DNA from: Kitasatospora sp. MAP12-44
GTDB taxonomy: Bacteria > Actinomycetota > Actinomycetes > Streptomycetales > Streptomycetaceae
Assembly: GCF_029892095.1 (NCBI RefSeq)
Contig: NZ_JARZAE010000004.1
Coordinates: forward strand, 7,006,001-7,070,000
Direction: 5' to 3'
DNA length: 64,000 nucleotides
The first letter of the stretch is position 1. The number at the start of each line of letters is the position of its first letter. The translations under genes were made by a program, and so were the position numbers. The notes under the pieces were generated by a model. The model was not told the origin of the DNA and ran no database searches. It saw only the letters and a program-made list of their open reading frames with translations. Below, in pieces: positions 32,857 to 42,029 of this stretch.

Positions 32857-34155
32857 TTACCACTGCGTTTCTGCAACAGGTTCCTGTTCGCCCCGCGCGT
32901 CGTGGTCGTGGTCCGGGACGGACTGCGGCGTCTGCGGCTGCGCGGGCCGGGTGCCGTCGGGGAGCGCCGCGACCGCCTGCCACCAGGGCTCCAGCGCGGG
33001 CGGCTCGGCCGGTTCGAAGGGCGCCCCCGGGCGCGGCACCGCCAGTGTGGCGCCGAACTCCCGGGCCGCCGCCACGGTCCGCTCGACCGGCTCCTCCCAC
33101 GGGTGCGGCGCCAGGTTGAAGGTGCACCAGTGGATCGGCAGCAGCAGCTCGCCGCCGACGTCCAGATGGGCCCGGACGCCCTCCTCGGGCGTCATGTGCA
33201 CCTCGGGCCAGAACTTGCTGTAGGCGCCGATCTGCATCATCGTCGCGTCGAACGGGCCCAGCCGGCCACCGATCTCGGCGAAGCCGGGGAAGTAGCCGCT
33301 GTCCCCGCTGTGGAAGACCCGGTGCTCGGGGCCGGCCACCGCCCAGGAGGCCCAGAGCACGTTGGGGTCGGTGCGCGGGCCGCGGCTGCAGTAGTGCCGG
33401 GCGGGGGCGGCGGTGAGCGTGAGGCCGTCCAGCTCGGCCGACTCCCACCAGTCCAGCTCGGTGATCCGCTCGGCGGCCACGCCCCAGTGCTCCAGGTGCG
33501 CGCCGACGCCCAGCGGCGCCGCGAAGTGCGCGCCGCTGCCGATCAGGGCGCGCACGGTGGTCATGTCGAGGTGGTCGTAGTGGTCGTGCGAGATCACCAC
33601 GATGTCGATCGGGCCGAGGTCGGCCAGCCGGATCGGCATCGGGTGCAGCCGTTTGGGGCCGATCCCCGGGAACGGGGAGCAGCGCTCGCCCCAGACCGGG
33701 TCGAAGAGCACCCGCCGGCCGTCCAGTTCGGCCAGTACGGTGGCGTGCCCGAGCCAGCTCAGCCGCAGTCCGGAGCCGGGCGGCACCGCCAGCTCGGCGG
33801 GGCGCAGCGGGTGGACCGGGATCGGTGCGGCGGGCAGCCGGCGGGCGCGACCGGAGGCGAGTTGGGCGCGGGTGATCTCCAGCGGCGAGCGCTCGTACAC
33901 CAGGCGCCGGGTCGGCACGGGGTTGCGGAAGGCGCCGTCCACGTAGTGCGGGCTGCGCCGGATGCGCTCCAGGCGCTCGCCGGTGGGCTCGGCGCCGAAG
34001 GAGTCCGCCCGGATCTGCCGCCAGCCGGCGCTGCCCAGGTCGCGCAGCGCGCCGCCGGGGCCGCCCGCCGTGTCGTCGGTGAGTCCGCGCGGTTGGTCGG
34101 CGCCGGTGGAGAGCAGGCCGGAGACTCGGGAGTACCAGGGGACGAGGCCGGGCAC
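32857..34155 (-). CDS. MBL-fold metallohydrolase (NAPE-PLD/UlaG-like)
   Basis: The 432-residue protein contains a metallo-beta-lactamase domain (about 125-385). It shows SWLGHATVLAELDG, the zinc motif ISHDHYDHLD (HxHxDH), a further Asp in FHSGDSGYF, and a terminal His in LPIHWCTFNL. The size, N-terminal extension (RRSPHYVDGAFRNP) and motif spacing resemble the group containing phospholipase-D-like NAPE-PLD enzymes. The C-terminal 40 residues are Pro/Asp-rich. The substrate is unknown, but lipid-related neighbours (TesB, MaoC) agree with a lipid ester role. Confidence 0.85.
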   Translation of the reverse strand: MPGLVPWYSRVSGLLSTGADQPRGLTDDTAGGPGGALRDLGSAGWRQIRADSFGAEPTGERLERIRRSPHYVDGAFRNPVPTRRLVYERSPLEITRAQLASGRARRLPAAPIPVHPLRPAELAVPPGSGLRLSWLGHATVLAELDGRRVLFDPVWGERCSPFPGIGPKRLHPMPIRLADLGPIDIVVISHDHYDHLDMTTVRALIGSGAHFAAPLGVGAHLEHWGVAAERITELDWWESAELDGLTLTAAPARHYCSRGPRTDPNVLWASWAVAGPEHRVFHSGDSGYFPGFAEIGGRLGPFDATMMQIGAYSKFWPEVHMTPEEGVRAHLDVGGELLLPIHWCTFNLAPHPWEEPVERTVAAAREFGATLAVPRPGAPFEPAEPPALEPWWQAVAALPDGTRPAQPQTPQSVPDHDHDARGEQEPVAETQW

Positions 34156-34330
34156 GGCACCTCCAGGAGCGGAACACCGGACGGGAGACCGAGGGACCCC
34201 CGAGGGACATCGGTGGGCCGGCGCTGCTGCCGAATGCCCACCAATACGATCAGCATCTCATCGGGAGACTACCGGCACTGCTGCTGCCGGGCCCGCCGGA
34301 CGGCCCGCGCAGCGCAGCCCCGACGGGCGG

Positions 34331-34798
34331 TCAGCCCTGGCTGTCCTCCGGGTAGAAGCGGGTGATCGTCTCCGCGACGCAGTGCGGCTTGGGGCTGCCC
34401 TCGCTGACGATGGTGAACCGCACCACGGCCTGCGCCCCGCCGCTCACCTCGGTCACCGAGAGCAGCTCGGCGGTGGCCCGTACCGCGCTGCCCACCGGCA
34501 CCGGGGCGGGGAAGCGGACCTTGTCCGAGCCGTAGTTGACGGCCATCCGGATGCCGCCGACGCTGTAGCACTCCTTGGCCAGCAGCGGGATCAGCGAGAG
34601 CGTCAGATACCCGTGCGCGATCGGTCCGCCGAACGGTCCGGACTTGGCGCGCTCCGGGTCGATGTGGATCCACTGGTGGTCACCGGTGGCTTCGGCGAAG
34701 AGGTCGACCTGCTGCTGGGTCACGGTGTGCCAGTCGCTGGTGCCGAGCTCGGTGCCGACCGCCGCGGTCAACTCGGCGAGGGTGGCGAACGTCGTCAT
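34331..34798 (-). CDS. MaoC family dehydratase ((R)-hydratase-like)
   Basis: The 155-residue single hot-dog protein has the hydratase motif FAEATGDHQWIHIDPERA with catalytic Asp and His, and GPIAHGYLTLSL. Such enzymes hydrate trans-enoyl-CoA to (R)-3-hydroxyacyl-CoA. The ATG follows AGGAGCGCAGCC. It is on the same strand as the MBL gene but 175 nt away. Confidence 0.88.
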   Translation of the reverse strand: MTTFATLAELTAAVGTELGTSDWHTVTQQQVDLFAEATGDHQWIHIDPERAKSGPFGGPIAHGYLTLSLIPLLAKECYSVGGIRMAVNYGSDKVRFPAPVPVGSAVRATAELLSVTEVSGGAQAVVRFTIVSEGSPKPHCVAETITRFYPEDSQG

Positions 34799-34905
34799 GG
34801 CTGCGCTCCTGAGGGCCGCTGGGGCTGGGGCTGGGGACTTCGGATGGGCGGACGGGCGGACGGCCTTCCCCGCCCGTCCCGGGGGAGCGTAGCCCTACCG
34901 ACCGG

Positions 34906-35334
34906 TCACCCCGCGTGCGGGTGAGCGCTGGGCAGCAGCCGCTCGCCGACGACCAGCTCGGGGGTCAGCAGGACGAACATCGGCTCGGGCGCGGTGGTCC
35001 AGGGCTCGGGGCCGCTGCGCAGCAGCTCCTGGTAGCGGAGCGGATCGCGCACCACCTCGGCGTGCCCGTGCACGGTGACGCTCCAGCCGCTCCTGGTCGC
35101 CAGGTCGACGCTGTCGGCCTGGAACGCCGCCACCGTGCCGTCCAGCGCGCGGGCGAGCGCGCCGCCCGGGAGCAGCGCCAGCACCAGTCGTCCGTCCGAG
35201 CGGACCAGGAAGGAGACCGGCAGGACGCCGGGCAGCGCGTGGGCGGTGTACACCACCCGCCCGATGGGCACGGTGGCGAGCAGGCGCAGGCTCTCGAGGT
35301 CGCTGAGCTGCTCGATCCGGTCGGCGGCGGTCAT
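34906..35334 (-). CDS. Pyridoxamine 5'-phosphate oxidase-like flavin protein
   Basis: The 142-residue protein has the split-barrel fold of the PPOX/FMN-binding family: LLATVPIGRVVYTAHALPGV followed by LPVSF, and WSVTVHGHAEVV. Family members bind FMN, F420 or heme. The start MTAADRIEQLSD at 35334 gives a normal length, while longer open frames upstream are not coding. It is divergent from the caspase-like gene by 207 bp. Confidence 0.82.
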   Translation of the reverse strand: MTAADRIEQLSDLESLRLLATVPIGRVVYTAHALPGVLPVSFLVRSDGRLVLALLPGGALARALDGTVAAFQADSVDLATRSGWSVTVHGHAEVVRDPLRYQELLRSGPEPWTTAPEPMFVLLTPELVVGERLLPSAHPHAG

Positions 35335-35541
35335 GTCCCTGATGGTGCGGCCGCGGAGCCGCGGCCGGTAGGGCCCATGGTCCCGGTCCTGGTCGGTCCC
35401 TGGGCCCGGTTCCGGTTCCGCTTCCGGTTCCGGGGGTGCCCGATCGTGGCTGTTCTGCCGGAGAGTCACCACGAGTGGACCGCCGTGCGGCAGAGTGTGG
35501 CGGGCAGGGTACGGCAGTACGGGGCGGAGTGGGGTGCGGGC

Positions 35542-36387
35542 ATGACTGGTGGGGTCGAACTCGTGGTGATCGGCGCGAACGGCGGCCCGGAGCGCAGCTA
35601 CGGCGGCTCCGCGCTGGCCGCGGACGGAGCCGGGCTGCTGGCCGAGGCGCTGCCCGGGGCGCTCTTCGACACCGGCTCGCACGGCTGCCGGGCCACCCTG
35701 GTGCCGCCGGACGCCGACGCCAACGCCATGCTGACCGCGCTGCGGGAGGCGGCCAGGCAGCAGGGGCGGTGCTTGGTGGTCTGCCTGCTCGGCCAGCTGG
35801 TGGCCGACCCGCGCGGGCGCCGGCTGGCGCTGGTCACCGCCGGCAGCACTCCGGACAACGCCTACCGGCGCGGCCTGGCCTGGGACTGGGTGGTGAGCAC
35901 TATGGTGCACGGCGCGCAGGACGAGGTGCTGCTGCTGGTCGACGCGGTGGCGGCGCCGGAGACCTGGGCGGCGATCGGCGGGCTGGACGGCGAGCAGGGC
36001 GTGGCCGAGCTGCTGGCGCACTCCCGGGTGCCGCTCTGGGGCCGGGTCGGGCCGTACCCGAGCGGTCGGCGCAGCCGTGGGGCGGTGCTGCCCGGCGGCG
36101 AGGGCTCGTTCAGCTGGGCGCTCGGCCGGGTGCTGGAGCGCGGGGTGCCCGGGGCCCCGGCCACCATCGGTCCGGCCGAGCTGCAGCCCGCGGTCGCGGC
36201 CGAATTGGCCTGGGGCGAGCTGGCGTCAGGGATCGAGGCGCGAGTGCTGGTACCTCCTTCGGGTGGCCGGTTGTTGATGCGCAATCGGGCCGCCGTCCGC
36301 GGTGCGCTGGCCGGATTGTCGGTTTCTGAAGAACTGTTGGCTGTTCTGTGGCGCGAAAGTGCCCCAACGGATCCGCCTTCCGCGTAA
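35542..36387 (+). CDS. Caspase-like fold protein lacking evident catalytic residues (paralogue of the 54910 gene)
   Basis: The 281-residue protein is not matched by a named family with confidence. It aligns convincingly with the N-terminal domain encoded at 54910-56697. Shared landmarks are L-x2-LR-x-AAR, LV-x3-GQL-x2-D-x-RG, GLAW, LLLVDAVAAPETW versus LVIADLSADPTAW, PLW-x2-V, and G-x-PGA...EL-x3-V. The order of strands (LVxxxGQ, L.L, D.SA) mimics caspase-like peptidase domains, in which the first strand ends in the catalytic His and the Asp strand is followed by Cys. Here both positions appear replaced. It sits between the PPOX gene and the Tad locus. Confidence 0.55.
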   Translation: MTGGVELVVIGANGGPERSYGGSALAADGAGLLAEALPGALFDTGSHGCRATLVPPDADANAMLTALREAARQQGRCLVVCLLGQLVADPRGRRLALVTAGSTPDNAYRRGLAWDWVVSTMVHGAQDEVLLLVDAVAAPETWAAIGGLDGEQGVAELLAHSRVPLWGRVGPYPSGRRSRGAVLPGGEGSFSWALGRVLERGVPGAPATIGPAELQPAVAAELAWGELASGIEARVLVPPSGGRLLMRNRAAVRGALAGLSVSEELLAVLWRESAPTDPPSA

Positions 36388-36518
36388 GGTCAGGGGCCCA
36401 AGGTGTTGCCGTGGGTGGGTCTGTTGGCGAAGAATCGGTCGTCACACGCACTCGGCAGCAGGCAGGGTTTTTCTGCCAACTTCGGCCAGCTGTCGGTCAG
36501 TCGCGGCAAGGTGGGGCT

Positions 36519-37139
36519 ATGCGCAGGGCTTTCTTACGCCCGAGGGCGGTCGGGGTCGGTGCGGTGGCTCTGCTCACGCTTTTCACGGCCGGCTGTTCCG
36601 CCGATCCGGCGGGCGTACCGGCCAGGATGGGAACTCCCGGGCCCAGTGCGGCGGGTGGGATTGTCGTCCCTCCAGTGGGGAGTACTCCGGGCGGGGGGGA
36701 ACTCGCTCCCACCGATGGTCCGCAGGGGGCCGACGGACGGGTGGTGCTGCGGGCCTATCAGGCCTGGTGGGCCGCCCAGGTGCAGGCGGACGCGCGCAGC
36801 GACTCGACCGGGGCTCAGTTGCGGATCTACTCGACCGGCGCCGCGCTGAGCGGTGTGCTGGCGAGTCTGCATGGTTTGCACGAGGCCAAGTTGGTGATGA
36901 GCGGGGCCCCCGTCAATTCACCGAAGGTGGCCACGCTCGATCCCGGAAGTGACCCGCAGAACGCGACGATCGTGGACTGCGTGGATGTGAGCGGCTGGCA
37001 CCAGGCCGATGCCGCGGACGGCTCGATCAAGGATCCGCCGCAGCGCCTGCAACGCTATGTCGCGAGCGCCGCGATGCGGCTCAATGGAACTACCTGGATG
37101 GTCGTCGACTTCAACCGCGAGGCGGGTCGGACATGTTGA
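36519..37139 (+). CDS. Putative lipoprotein at the head of the Tad locus
   Basis: The 206-residue protein has a signal peptide with lipobox FTAGC (Cys near residue 26). A Pro/Gly-rich linker (GTPGPSAAGGIVVPP) leads into a compact domain beginning LRAYQAWWAAQVQAD, with an SNTF2/NTF2-like look. It should be lipid-anchored outside the membrane. Its stop overlaps the start of the next gene by about 7 nt, so it is co-transcribed with it. The role is unknown, and position suggests a pilus or envelope accessory. Confidence 0.65.
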   Translation: MRRAFLRPRAVGVGAVALLTLFTAGCSADPAGVPARMGTPGPSAAGGIVVPPVGSTPGGGELAPTDGPQGADGRVVLRAYQAWWAAQVQADARSDSTGAQLRIYSTGAALSGVLASLHGLHEAKLVMSGAPVNSPKVATLDPGSDPQNATIVDCVDVSGWHQADAADGSIKDPPQRLQRYVASAAMRLNGTTWMVVDFNREAGRTC

Positions 37140-38137
37140 AGCCCTTGCGCCGAATTCTTGGTCAACTCCTTTTGCTGATCAGCTTGCTGGCCGGATCGAC
37201 ACTGCCGGCCGAGGCAGCCGGTCCGACGGGGGGGATCAATCCCTGTGTGGCGCTGGCGATCTGCATCGTGGTCACGTCGCCCGGCCAGAGCGGGGCGCCC
37301 GGTGGCGGCGGGCAGTCGGGCGGCTCCAGCGGCGGCTCCGGCGGCACGGTGACCTGCGCCTGGAACAATGCGCAGTACCCGTGCTGGGATCCCGACTTGG
37401 GCTACTTCAACACCTCCGACGGCTGCTACTACATGAAGTCCGACCCGCAGCCGCCCGCCGGCGACCCGGCCTGGGGCGGGAATCCCCCCAACACCGGTGC
37501 GGTCTACAACAAGGTGTGCCGCGACACCAGCGGGGGCCTGAACCCGGAGCCCCCGGTCTGGCTGGCCAAGGAGCCCGGCGGCACCACCCCGCCGCCCGAT
37601 CCCGGCACGGTGGCCCAAATGGCCATCGCGAAGCTCCAGTTCGCCCGGCCGAGGCCGCGCACCGCCCCGGACAGCACGACGGCGAACGGCACGGCGCTGG
37701 TCGGCGTGCCGGTCTGGTTCTGGTACGAAACCTCGGCGGCCAACCGCGAGCAGACGCTGGGGCCGCAGCCCAGGACCGCCGAGGCGGGCGGCATCGCGGT
37801 CACCGCCACGGCGGTGCTGACCGATGTGGAGTGGGACCTCGGCTACCAGGACCCCGCCACCGGGCAGGAGGCGATGCTCTCCTGCAAGGGCAAGGGCGGG
37901 GGAGCCGGCCTCCCGTACGCCGCGGGACTTGAGGCCGCCCCGCCGGCGGACGCCTGCACCCACGCCTTCAGCAAGGCCTCCGGCGACGAGGGCTACTACC
38001 TGACGGTGACCGAGCACTGGGCCGTCACCTCGGTCGACGACGCCACCGGGCAGACGGCCTACCCCGAACTGGACCTGGCGGTGCCCAGTCTGCCGCCGCT
38101 CAAGCTCAAAGTCAGTGAACTGCAAGTGCTCAACTGA
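37133..38137 (+). CDS. Secreted protein of the Tad locus, unknown function
   Basis: The 334-residue protein has a clear signal peptide (LLLLISLLAGSTLPAEAAG, cleavage after AEA). A Gly/Ser-rich stretch follows, then a domain with paired cysteines (VTCAWNNAQYPCW, DGCYYM, KVCRD, MLSCKG, DACTHAF). Such cysteines suggest disulfides in an exported protein. The overlap with the lipoprotein gene and position directly before cpaB tie it to the Tad apparatus. I recognise no catalytic motif. Confidence 0.65.
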   Translation: MLKPLRRILGQLLLLISLLAGSTLPAEAAGPTGGINPCVALAICIVVTSPGQSGAPGGGGQSGGSSGGSGGTVTCAWNNAQYPCWDPDLGYFNTSDGCYYMKSDPQPPAGDPAWGGNPPNTGAVYNKVCRDTSGGLNPEPPVWLAKEPGGTTPPPDPGTVAQMAIAKLQFARPRPRTAPDSTTANGTALVGVPVWFWYETSAANREQTLGPQPRTAEAGGIAVTATAVLTDVEWDLGYQDPATGQEAMLSCKGKGGGAGLPYAAGLEAAPPADACTHAFSKASGDEGYYLTVTEHWAVTSVDDATGQTAYPELDLAVPSLPPLKLKVSELQVLN

Positions 38138-38293
38138 CGTGACGGCGGCGGGTGGTGGCGGGTGGTGGCGGGCGGTGGCCGATTGCCCCGGCTCCCCGCA
38201 CCGCGCCCGCTCCCGTCCGCCCGTCCGTCCCTGTCCCGCCCGTCCCCGTCCTCGTAGTCGGCACAATCCCCCAGCAAGGAAGGCCGAAGTCCG

Positions 38294-39115
38294 GTGGAGA
38301 ACCGCACATTTCCGTCCCCGACCCTCGGCACGCCCGCGTTCCAGGAGCAGTCGGCCGTGGTGGCCGGCCCGGGCAGAGGCGGCGACGGTCGCCCCGCCCC
38401 GGTCGCCCCGTCGCGCTCGCTGCGGGCCCGGCGCCGGCGCCCGGCGGTGATCGCGATGGCCGCCGCGCTGATCGCGGCCGGCGGGCTGGGCGGCGCGGTC
38501 CTCTACAACAGCACCGGTCAGCGGATCGCCGTGCTGGCACTGGCGCGTGACGTCCCGTACGGGCAGCCGCTGACCGCCGACGACCTGGTGGTGGCGCGGA
38601 TCGCCAGCGACCCGGCGCTGAGCCCGGTCGCGGCCGGCGACCTCAACCTGGCGGTCGGCGAGCGGGCCACCACCGACCTGCACCGCGGCGCGCTGCTGCT
38701 GGTCGCCGATGTCACCCGTGCCCTGGCGGTCGCACCGACCGACCAGGTGGTCGGCCTGTCGGCCCGGCAGGGCCAGCTGCCGGCCGACGGTCTCGAGCCC
38801 GGGCAGCGGGTGATCATCGTGCTGACCGACCCGTCCGTCGCGGCCGGGTCGGCCGGCGGCGGGGCCGCGCACCCGGCGGGGCCGCCGACGATGGGGGCGG
38901 TGGTGGCCCATGTCGGCAAGGCCGGCGGTGACGGCACCCAGGTGGTCGACGTCGCCGTCCCGCCGAGCGACGGGCCGGTGCTGGCGTTCTGGGTGGCGAG
39001 CGGGAAGTTCCAGGTGATCCTGGCCCCGCGGGACGCGGCTGCCTCGCCCTCGCCCTCCTCGTCCCCGCCCTCCTCGCCGTCCACCGGTGCGAACAGCGGC
39101 GGGGGGACTGCCTGA
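38294..39115 (+). CDS. CpaB/RcpC-like SAF-domain protein
   Basis: The 273-residue protein has a cytoplasmic basic N-terminus, one membrane helix (about 52-74, VIAMAAALIAAGGLGGAVLY) and an extracytoplasmic SAF domain (VPYGQPLTADDLVVARIA, GERATTDLHRGALLL, GLEPGQRVIIV). The C-terminal tail is Pro/Ser-rich. In Tad systems CpaB/RcpC belongs to the envelope assembly complex. GTG at 38294 is chosen with GGAAGG upstream. It overlaps tadZ by one base. Confidence 0.8.
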   Translation: MENRTFPSPTLGTPAFQEQSAVVAGPGRGGDGRPAPVAPSRSLRARRRRPAVIAMAAALIAAGGLGGAVLYNSTGQRIAVLALARDVPYGQPLTADDLVVARIASDPALSPVAAGDLNLAVGERATTDLHRGALLLVADVTRALAVAPTDQVVGLSARQGQLPADGLEPGQRVIIVLTDPSVAAGSAGGGAAHPAGPPTMGAVVAHVGKAGGDGTQVVDVAVPPSDGPVLAFWVASGKFQVILAPRDAAASPSPSSSPPSSPSTGANSGGGTA

Positions 39116-40323
39116 TGGCGGTGATCGCGATCGTCGGCGGTCCCGGTGCGCCCGGGGCCACCACCACGGCCCTGGCCCTGCTGCTCTCCTGGCCGCTCGC
39201 GCCGGGCCGCAAGGTGCTGCTTGTCGAGTGCGACCCGGACGGCGGAGCCGCCCTCGCGGGCGCCCTGGAGGGCCGGGTCGAGGCGGTGTACGGGCTGCGC
39301 AACCTGGCCGTCGCCGACCGCCGCGGCCTGCTCGCCGAGACGCTCTGGGACCAGCTGGTCGACATCTCGCCCGCCGGGAACGGTGAGCGGCTGCTGCTGC
39401 CCGGCCTGACCGACCCGGCCCAGGCCGCCGGTCTCGCCTACACCTGGGAGCCGCTGGTCGAGGTGCTGCACGCGCTCGAACCGCGCGGCTACGACGTGCT
39501 GCTCGACCTCGGCCGCTCCGGCGCGCTCGGCCCTGGCGCGGTGCTGGCCCGGCGGGCCGACGCCGTCCTCGCGACGGTGCGCACCACGCTGCGCGGACTC
39601 AGCTCGGCCCGGCCGAGGCTGGCCGCGCTGCGCGAGGACCTGGAGTCGGCCGGCTCCGGTGCCGACGCGCTCGGGCTGCTGCTGATCGCCGAGGGCCCGT
39701 ACCCGGCGGCGGACGTCACCAGGGAGCTCGGGCTCCCGGTGCTCGGTCAGCTGCCGCACGCGGTGCGCACCGCGTACGTGCTGTCGGACGGCGGGGACAG
39801 CACCGACCGGCGGTTCATCCGCTCGGAGCTGATGCGCACGGCGCGCAGCGCGGCCGACCAGATCCAGGAGCTGGTGCAGCGCCGGCGTGCCCGGATCGCC
39901 GCGACCGGCGCGACTGCCGTGCCCGCCGCCGTTCCTGCTGCCGAGCCGCAGCATGCACATCACGCACAGCCGCCGCAGCCGGTGCAGCAGGAGCTGCCGC
40001 AGCCCGGCAGCTGGCCGGGCGGGCAGCCGTACGCGGCGCCCTCCGGACAGCTCTACGCTCCCGGCCCGGAGCAGGCGACGGGCTACGACGGCCAGGCGTA
40101 CGCCCAGCCCTACAGCCAGCCCTACGTCCAGCAGTCCTACCCCCAACCCCCGTACGGCGAGCAGCTGTACGTCCCGCCGAGCGCTCCCCAGCCGGCGCCC
40201 GCGCAGCCCGCCGAGCCGTACCCGCCGCTGGCCGGGATAGCGCCGCACCCGGCGGCGCCCGAGCAGTTCCGCGCGCCGCAGGACGAGCCGCAGACGCAGG
40301 GGGCGGTGCTCCGTGCGCGGTAG
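39115..40323 (+). CDS. TadZ/CpaE-like MinD/ParA-family ATPase
   Basis: The 402-residue protein has an N-terminal ParA/MinD-type domain (about 1-245) with VGGPGAPGATTTALALLL at the nucleotide loop. The usual signature Lys of the Walker A is Ala here, a deviation seen in some TadZ proteins. LLVECDPDGG and YDVLLDLGRSG supply Asp motifs. A Gln/Pro/Tyr-rich disordered C-terminus (PYSQPYVQQSYPQPPYGEQ) of about 140 residues follows. TadZ localises the pilus machine at the membrane. It is coupled by TGATG to cpaB and overlaps tadA. Confidence 0.8.
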   Translation: MAVIAIVGGPGAPGATTTALALLLSWPLAPGRKVLLVECDPDGGAALAGALEGRVEAVYGLRNLAVADRRGLLAETLWDQLVDISPAGNGERLLLPGLTDPAQAAGLAYTWEPLVEVLHALEPRGYDVLLDLGRSGALGPGAVLARRADAVLATVRTTLRGLSSARPRLAALREDLESAGSGADALGLLLIAEGPYPAADVTRELGLPVLGQLPHAVRTAYVLSDGGDSTDRRFIRSELMRTARSAADQIQELVQRRRARIAATGATAVPAAVPAAEPQHAHHAQPPQPVQQELPQPGSWPGGQPYAAPSGQLYAPGPEQATGYDGQAYAQPYSQPYVQQSYPQPPYGEQLYVPPSAPQPAPAQPAEPYPPLAGIAPHPAAPEQFRAPQDEPQTQGAVLRAR

Positions 40324-41989
40324 CCCGATGCGGGACCGTCCCGCCACCGACCCGGCCGCGCTGCCGTGGACGCCGTTCGGCGACCCGGGCGGTGACGTCC
40401 AGGGCGACGCCGTCGAGTCGGCGGCCGGTCTGGTGATCCCCGGCCCGGTCCGGCCGACCGCGCGACCGGTCGGCCAGTTCACCGAGCCGCAGCCGTTGCA
40501 ACAGCCGCAACTCCAGCAGCCCCAGCAGCAACAGCAGCCGCACGGCAGTTCGCCGTCCGGCCTCCCGGTGCTGCCCGCCCTCGACCCCTGGGGAGCCGCC
40601 ACCGCGCCGCCCGTCGACCGCCAGGTCGCCCGCGAGCTCAAGCGCCAGGTGGCCTCCGAACTGCATCAGCAGCTCTCCCGGATGACCGGCGGCCAGGGCC
40701 TGGACGCCGACCGCGCCACCCGGCGCCAGCGCGGCCGAGCGCTGATCGAGGAGGCGGTGGCCCGCTGGTCGGACGCCTACGCGCAGAACCACGGCGTCCC
40801 GCCGACCCGCGAGCAGGACCGCGCGCTCGCCGAGGCCGTCTACGACCTGCTCTTCCGGGCCGGCCGCCTCCAGCCGTACCTGGACGACCCGGAGATCGAG
40901 AACATCCTGATCAACGGCTGCGACGACGTCTGGATCTCCCGGGTCCACCAGCCGCTGCGGCAGGTCCCGCCGGTGGCCGACAGCGACGCCGAGCTCATCG
41001 AGCTGCTCCAGGACCTGGCCCGCCAGCACGGCGGCGGCGAGCGCAGCCTGAGCACCGCGAGCCCGACCCTGGCGCTGCGCCTGGAGGGCGGCATGCGCCT
41101 GCAGGCGATGACCGAGGTCACCCCGCGCCCGTACGTCGCGATCCGGCGCCACCGGGTCGCCTCGGCGACGCTCTCCGACCTGGTCGCGCTGGGCACCGTC
41201 GACCCGACCATCGCCGCCTTCCTGGCCGCCGCGATCCGGGCCCGGAAGAACGTGATGATCACCGGCACCCAGGGCGTCGGCAAGACCAGCCTGCTGCGCG
41301 CGATGGCGGCCGAGATCCCGCCGGACGAGCGGGTCGGCACGCTGGAGTCGGAGTTCGAGCTGTGGCTGCACACCCTGGGCCACCTGCGCCAGGTCGTCCC
41401 GATGGAGGCCCGTGAGGGCAACGGCGAGCGCATCGACGGCAAGGCGGCCGGCGAGTTGACGATCGGTGAGCTGATCCCCGCCGCGCTGCGGATGACGCTC
41501 TCGCGGATCATCGTCGGCGAGGTCCGCTCGGGCGAGGTGGTCCCGATGCTGCGGGTGATGACCAACGGCGAGGGCGGTTCGATGTGCACCCTGCACGCGC
41601 GCGGCCCGCACATGGTGGTCGACCGGATCGCCGAACTCTGCCTGGAGTACGGCTCGCACATGACCGACTCGCTCGCCTACCGGCTGACCGCCAACGCGGT
41701 CGACCTGATCGTGCATGTGGCGATGGTCGACGAGACGGCGGTCGGCGGCCTGCGCCACCGGTTCGTCTCGCACGTCCTGGAGATCACCGGCCTCGGCGAG
41801 CACGGCCGCCCGGCGCTGAACACCGTGTTCGGGCCGCGTCCCGACCTCGGCGAGCCCCGGGCCGTCCCGCACACCCCGCCGAACTGCCTGGACGACCTGC
41901 GCCGGGCCGGCTTCGACGCGAGCCTGCTGCAGTCCGCGTACGGGAGTTGGAGTGCACCGCTCTCGTTGCGGATCGGTGGTCTGCGATGA
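40313..41989 (+). CDS. tadA: TadA/CpaF family ATPase of the Tad secretion system
   Basis: The 558-residue hexameric secretion ATPase has a disordered Pro/Gln-rich N-terminus and a middle domain with FRAGRLQPYLDDPEIENILI. The ATPase core has Walker A GTQGVGKTS (residues about 317-325), an Asp box TLESEFELWLH, Walker B MTLSRIIVGEVRSGE, and a His box GGSMCTLHARG. TadA powers pilus assembly or secretion. Start is GTG at 40313 overlapping tadZ, or ATG at 40328. The gene is followed 40 nt later by tadB. Confidence 0.92.
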   Translation: MRGSPMRDRPATDPAALPWTPFGDPGGDVQGDAVESAAGLVIPGPVRPTARPVGQFTEPQPLQQPQLQQPQQQQQPHGSSPSGLPVLPALDPWGAATAPPVDRQVARELKRQVASELHQQLSRMTGGQGLDADRATRRQRGRALIEEAVARWSDAYAQNHGVPPTREQDRALAEAVYDLLFRAGRLQPYLDDPEIENILINGCDDVWISRVHQPLRQVPPVADSDAELIELLQDLARQHGGGERSLSTASPTLALRLEGGMRLQAMTEVTPRPYVAIRRHRVASATLSDLVALGTVDPTIAAFLAAAIRARKNVMITGTQGVGKTSLLRAMAAEIPPDERVGTLESEFELWLHTLGHLRQVVPMEAREGNGERIDGKAAGELTIGELIPAALRMTLSRIIVGEVRSGEVVPMLRVMTNGEGGSMCTLHARGPHMVVDRIAELCLEYGSHMTDSLAYRLTANAVDLIVHVAMVDETAVGGLRHRFVSHVLEITGLGEHGRPALNTVFGPRPDLGEPRAVPHTPPNCLDDLRRAGFDASLLQSAYGSWSAPLSLRIGGLR

Positions 41990-42029
41990 GCCGTCCGCAC
42001 CTCGCCCGCCGCACCGGAGGACCCCGCTG

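Noticed and set aside
31180..35334. A single sterol or fatty acid degradation cluster with KstR-like control
   Set aside because: TesB, the MBL hydrolase, MaoC and a TetR lie close together, but no acyl-CoA synthetase, dehydrogenase or steroid enzyme accompanies them and no shared operator was found.
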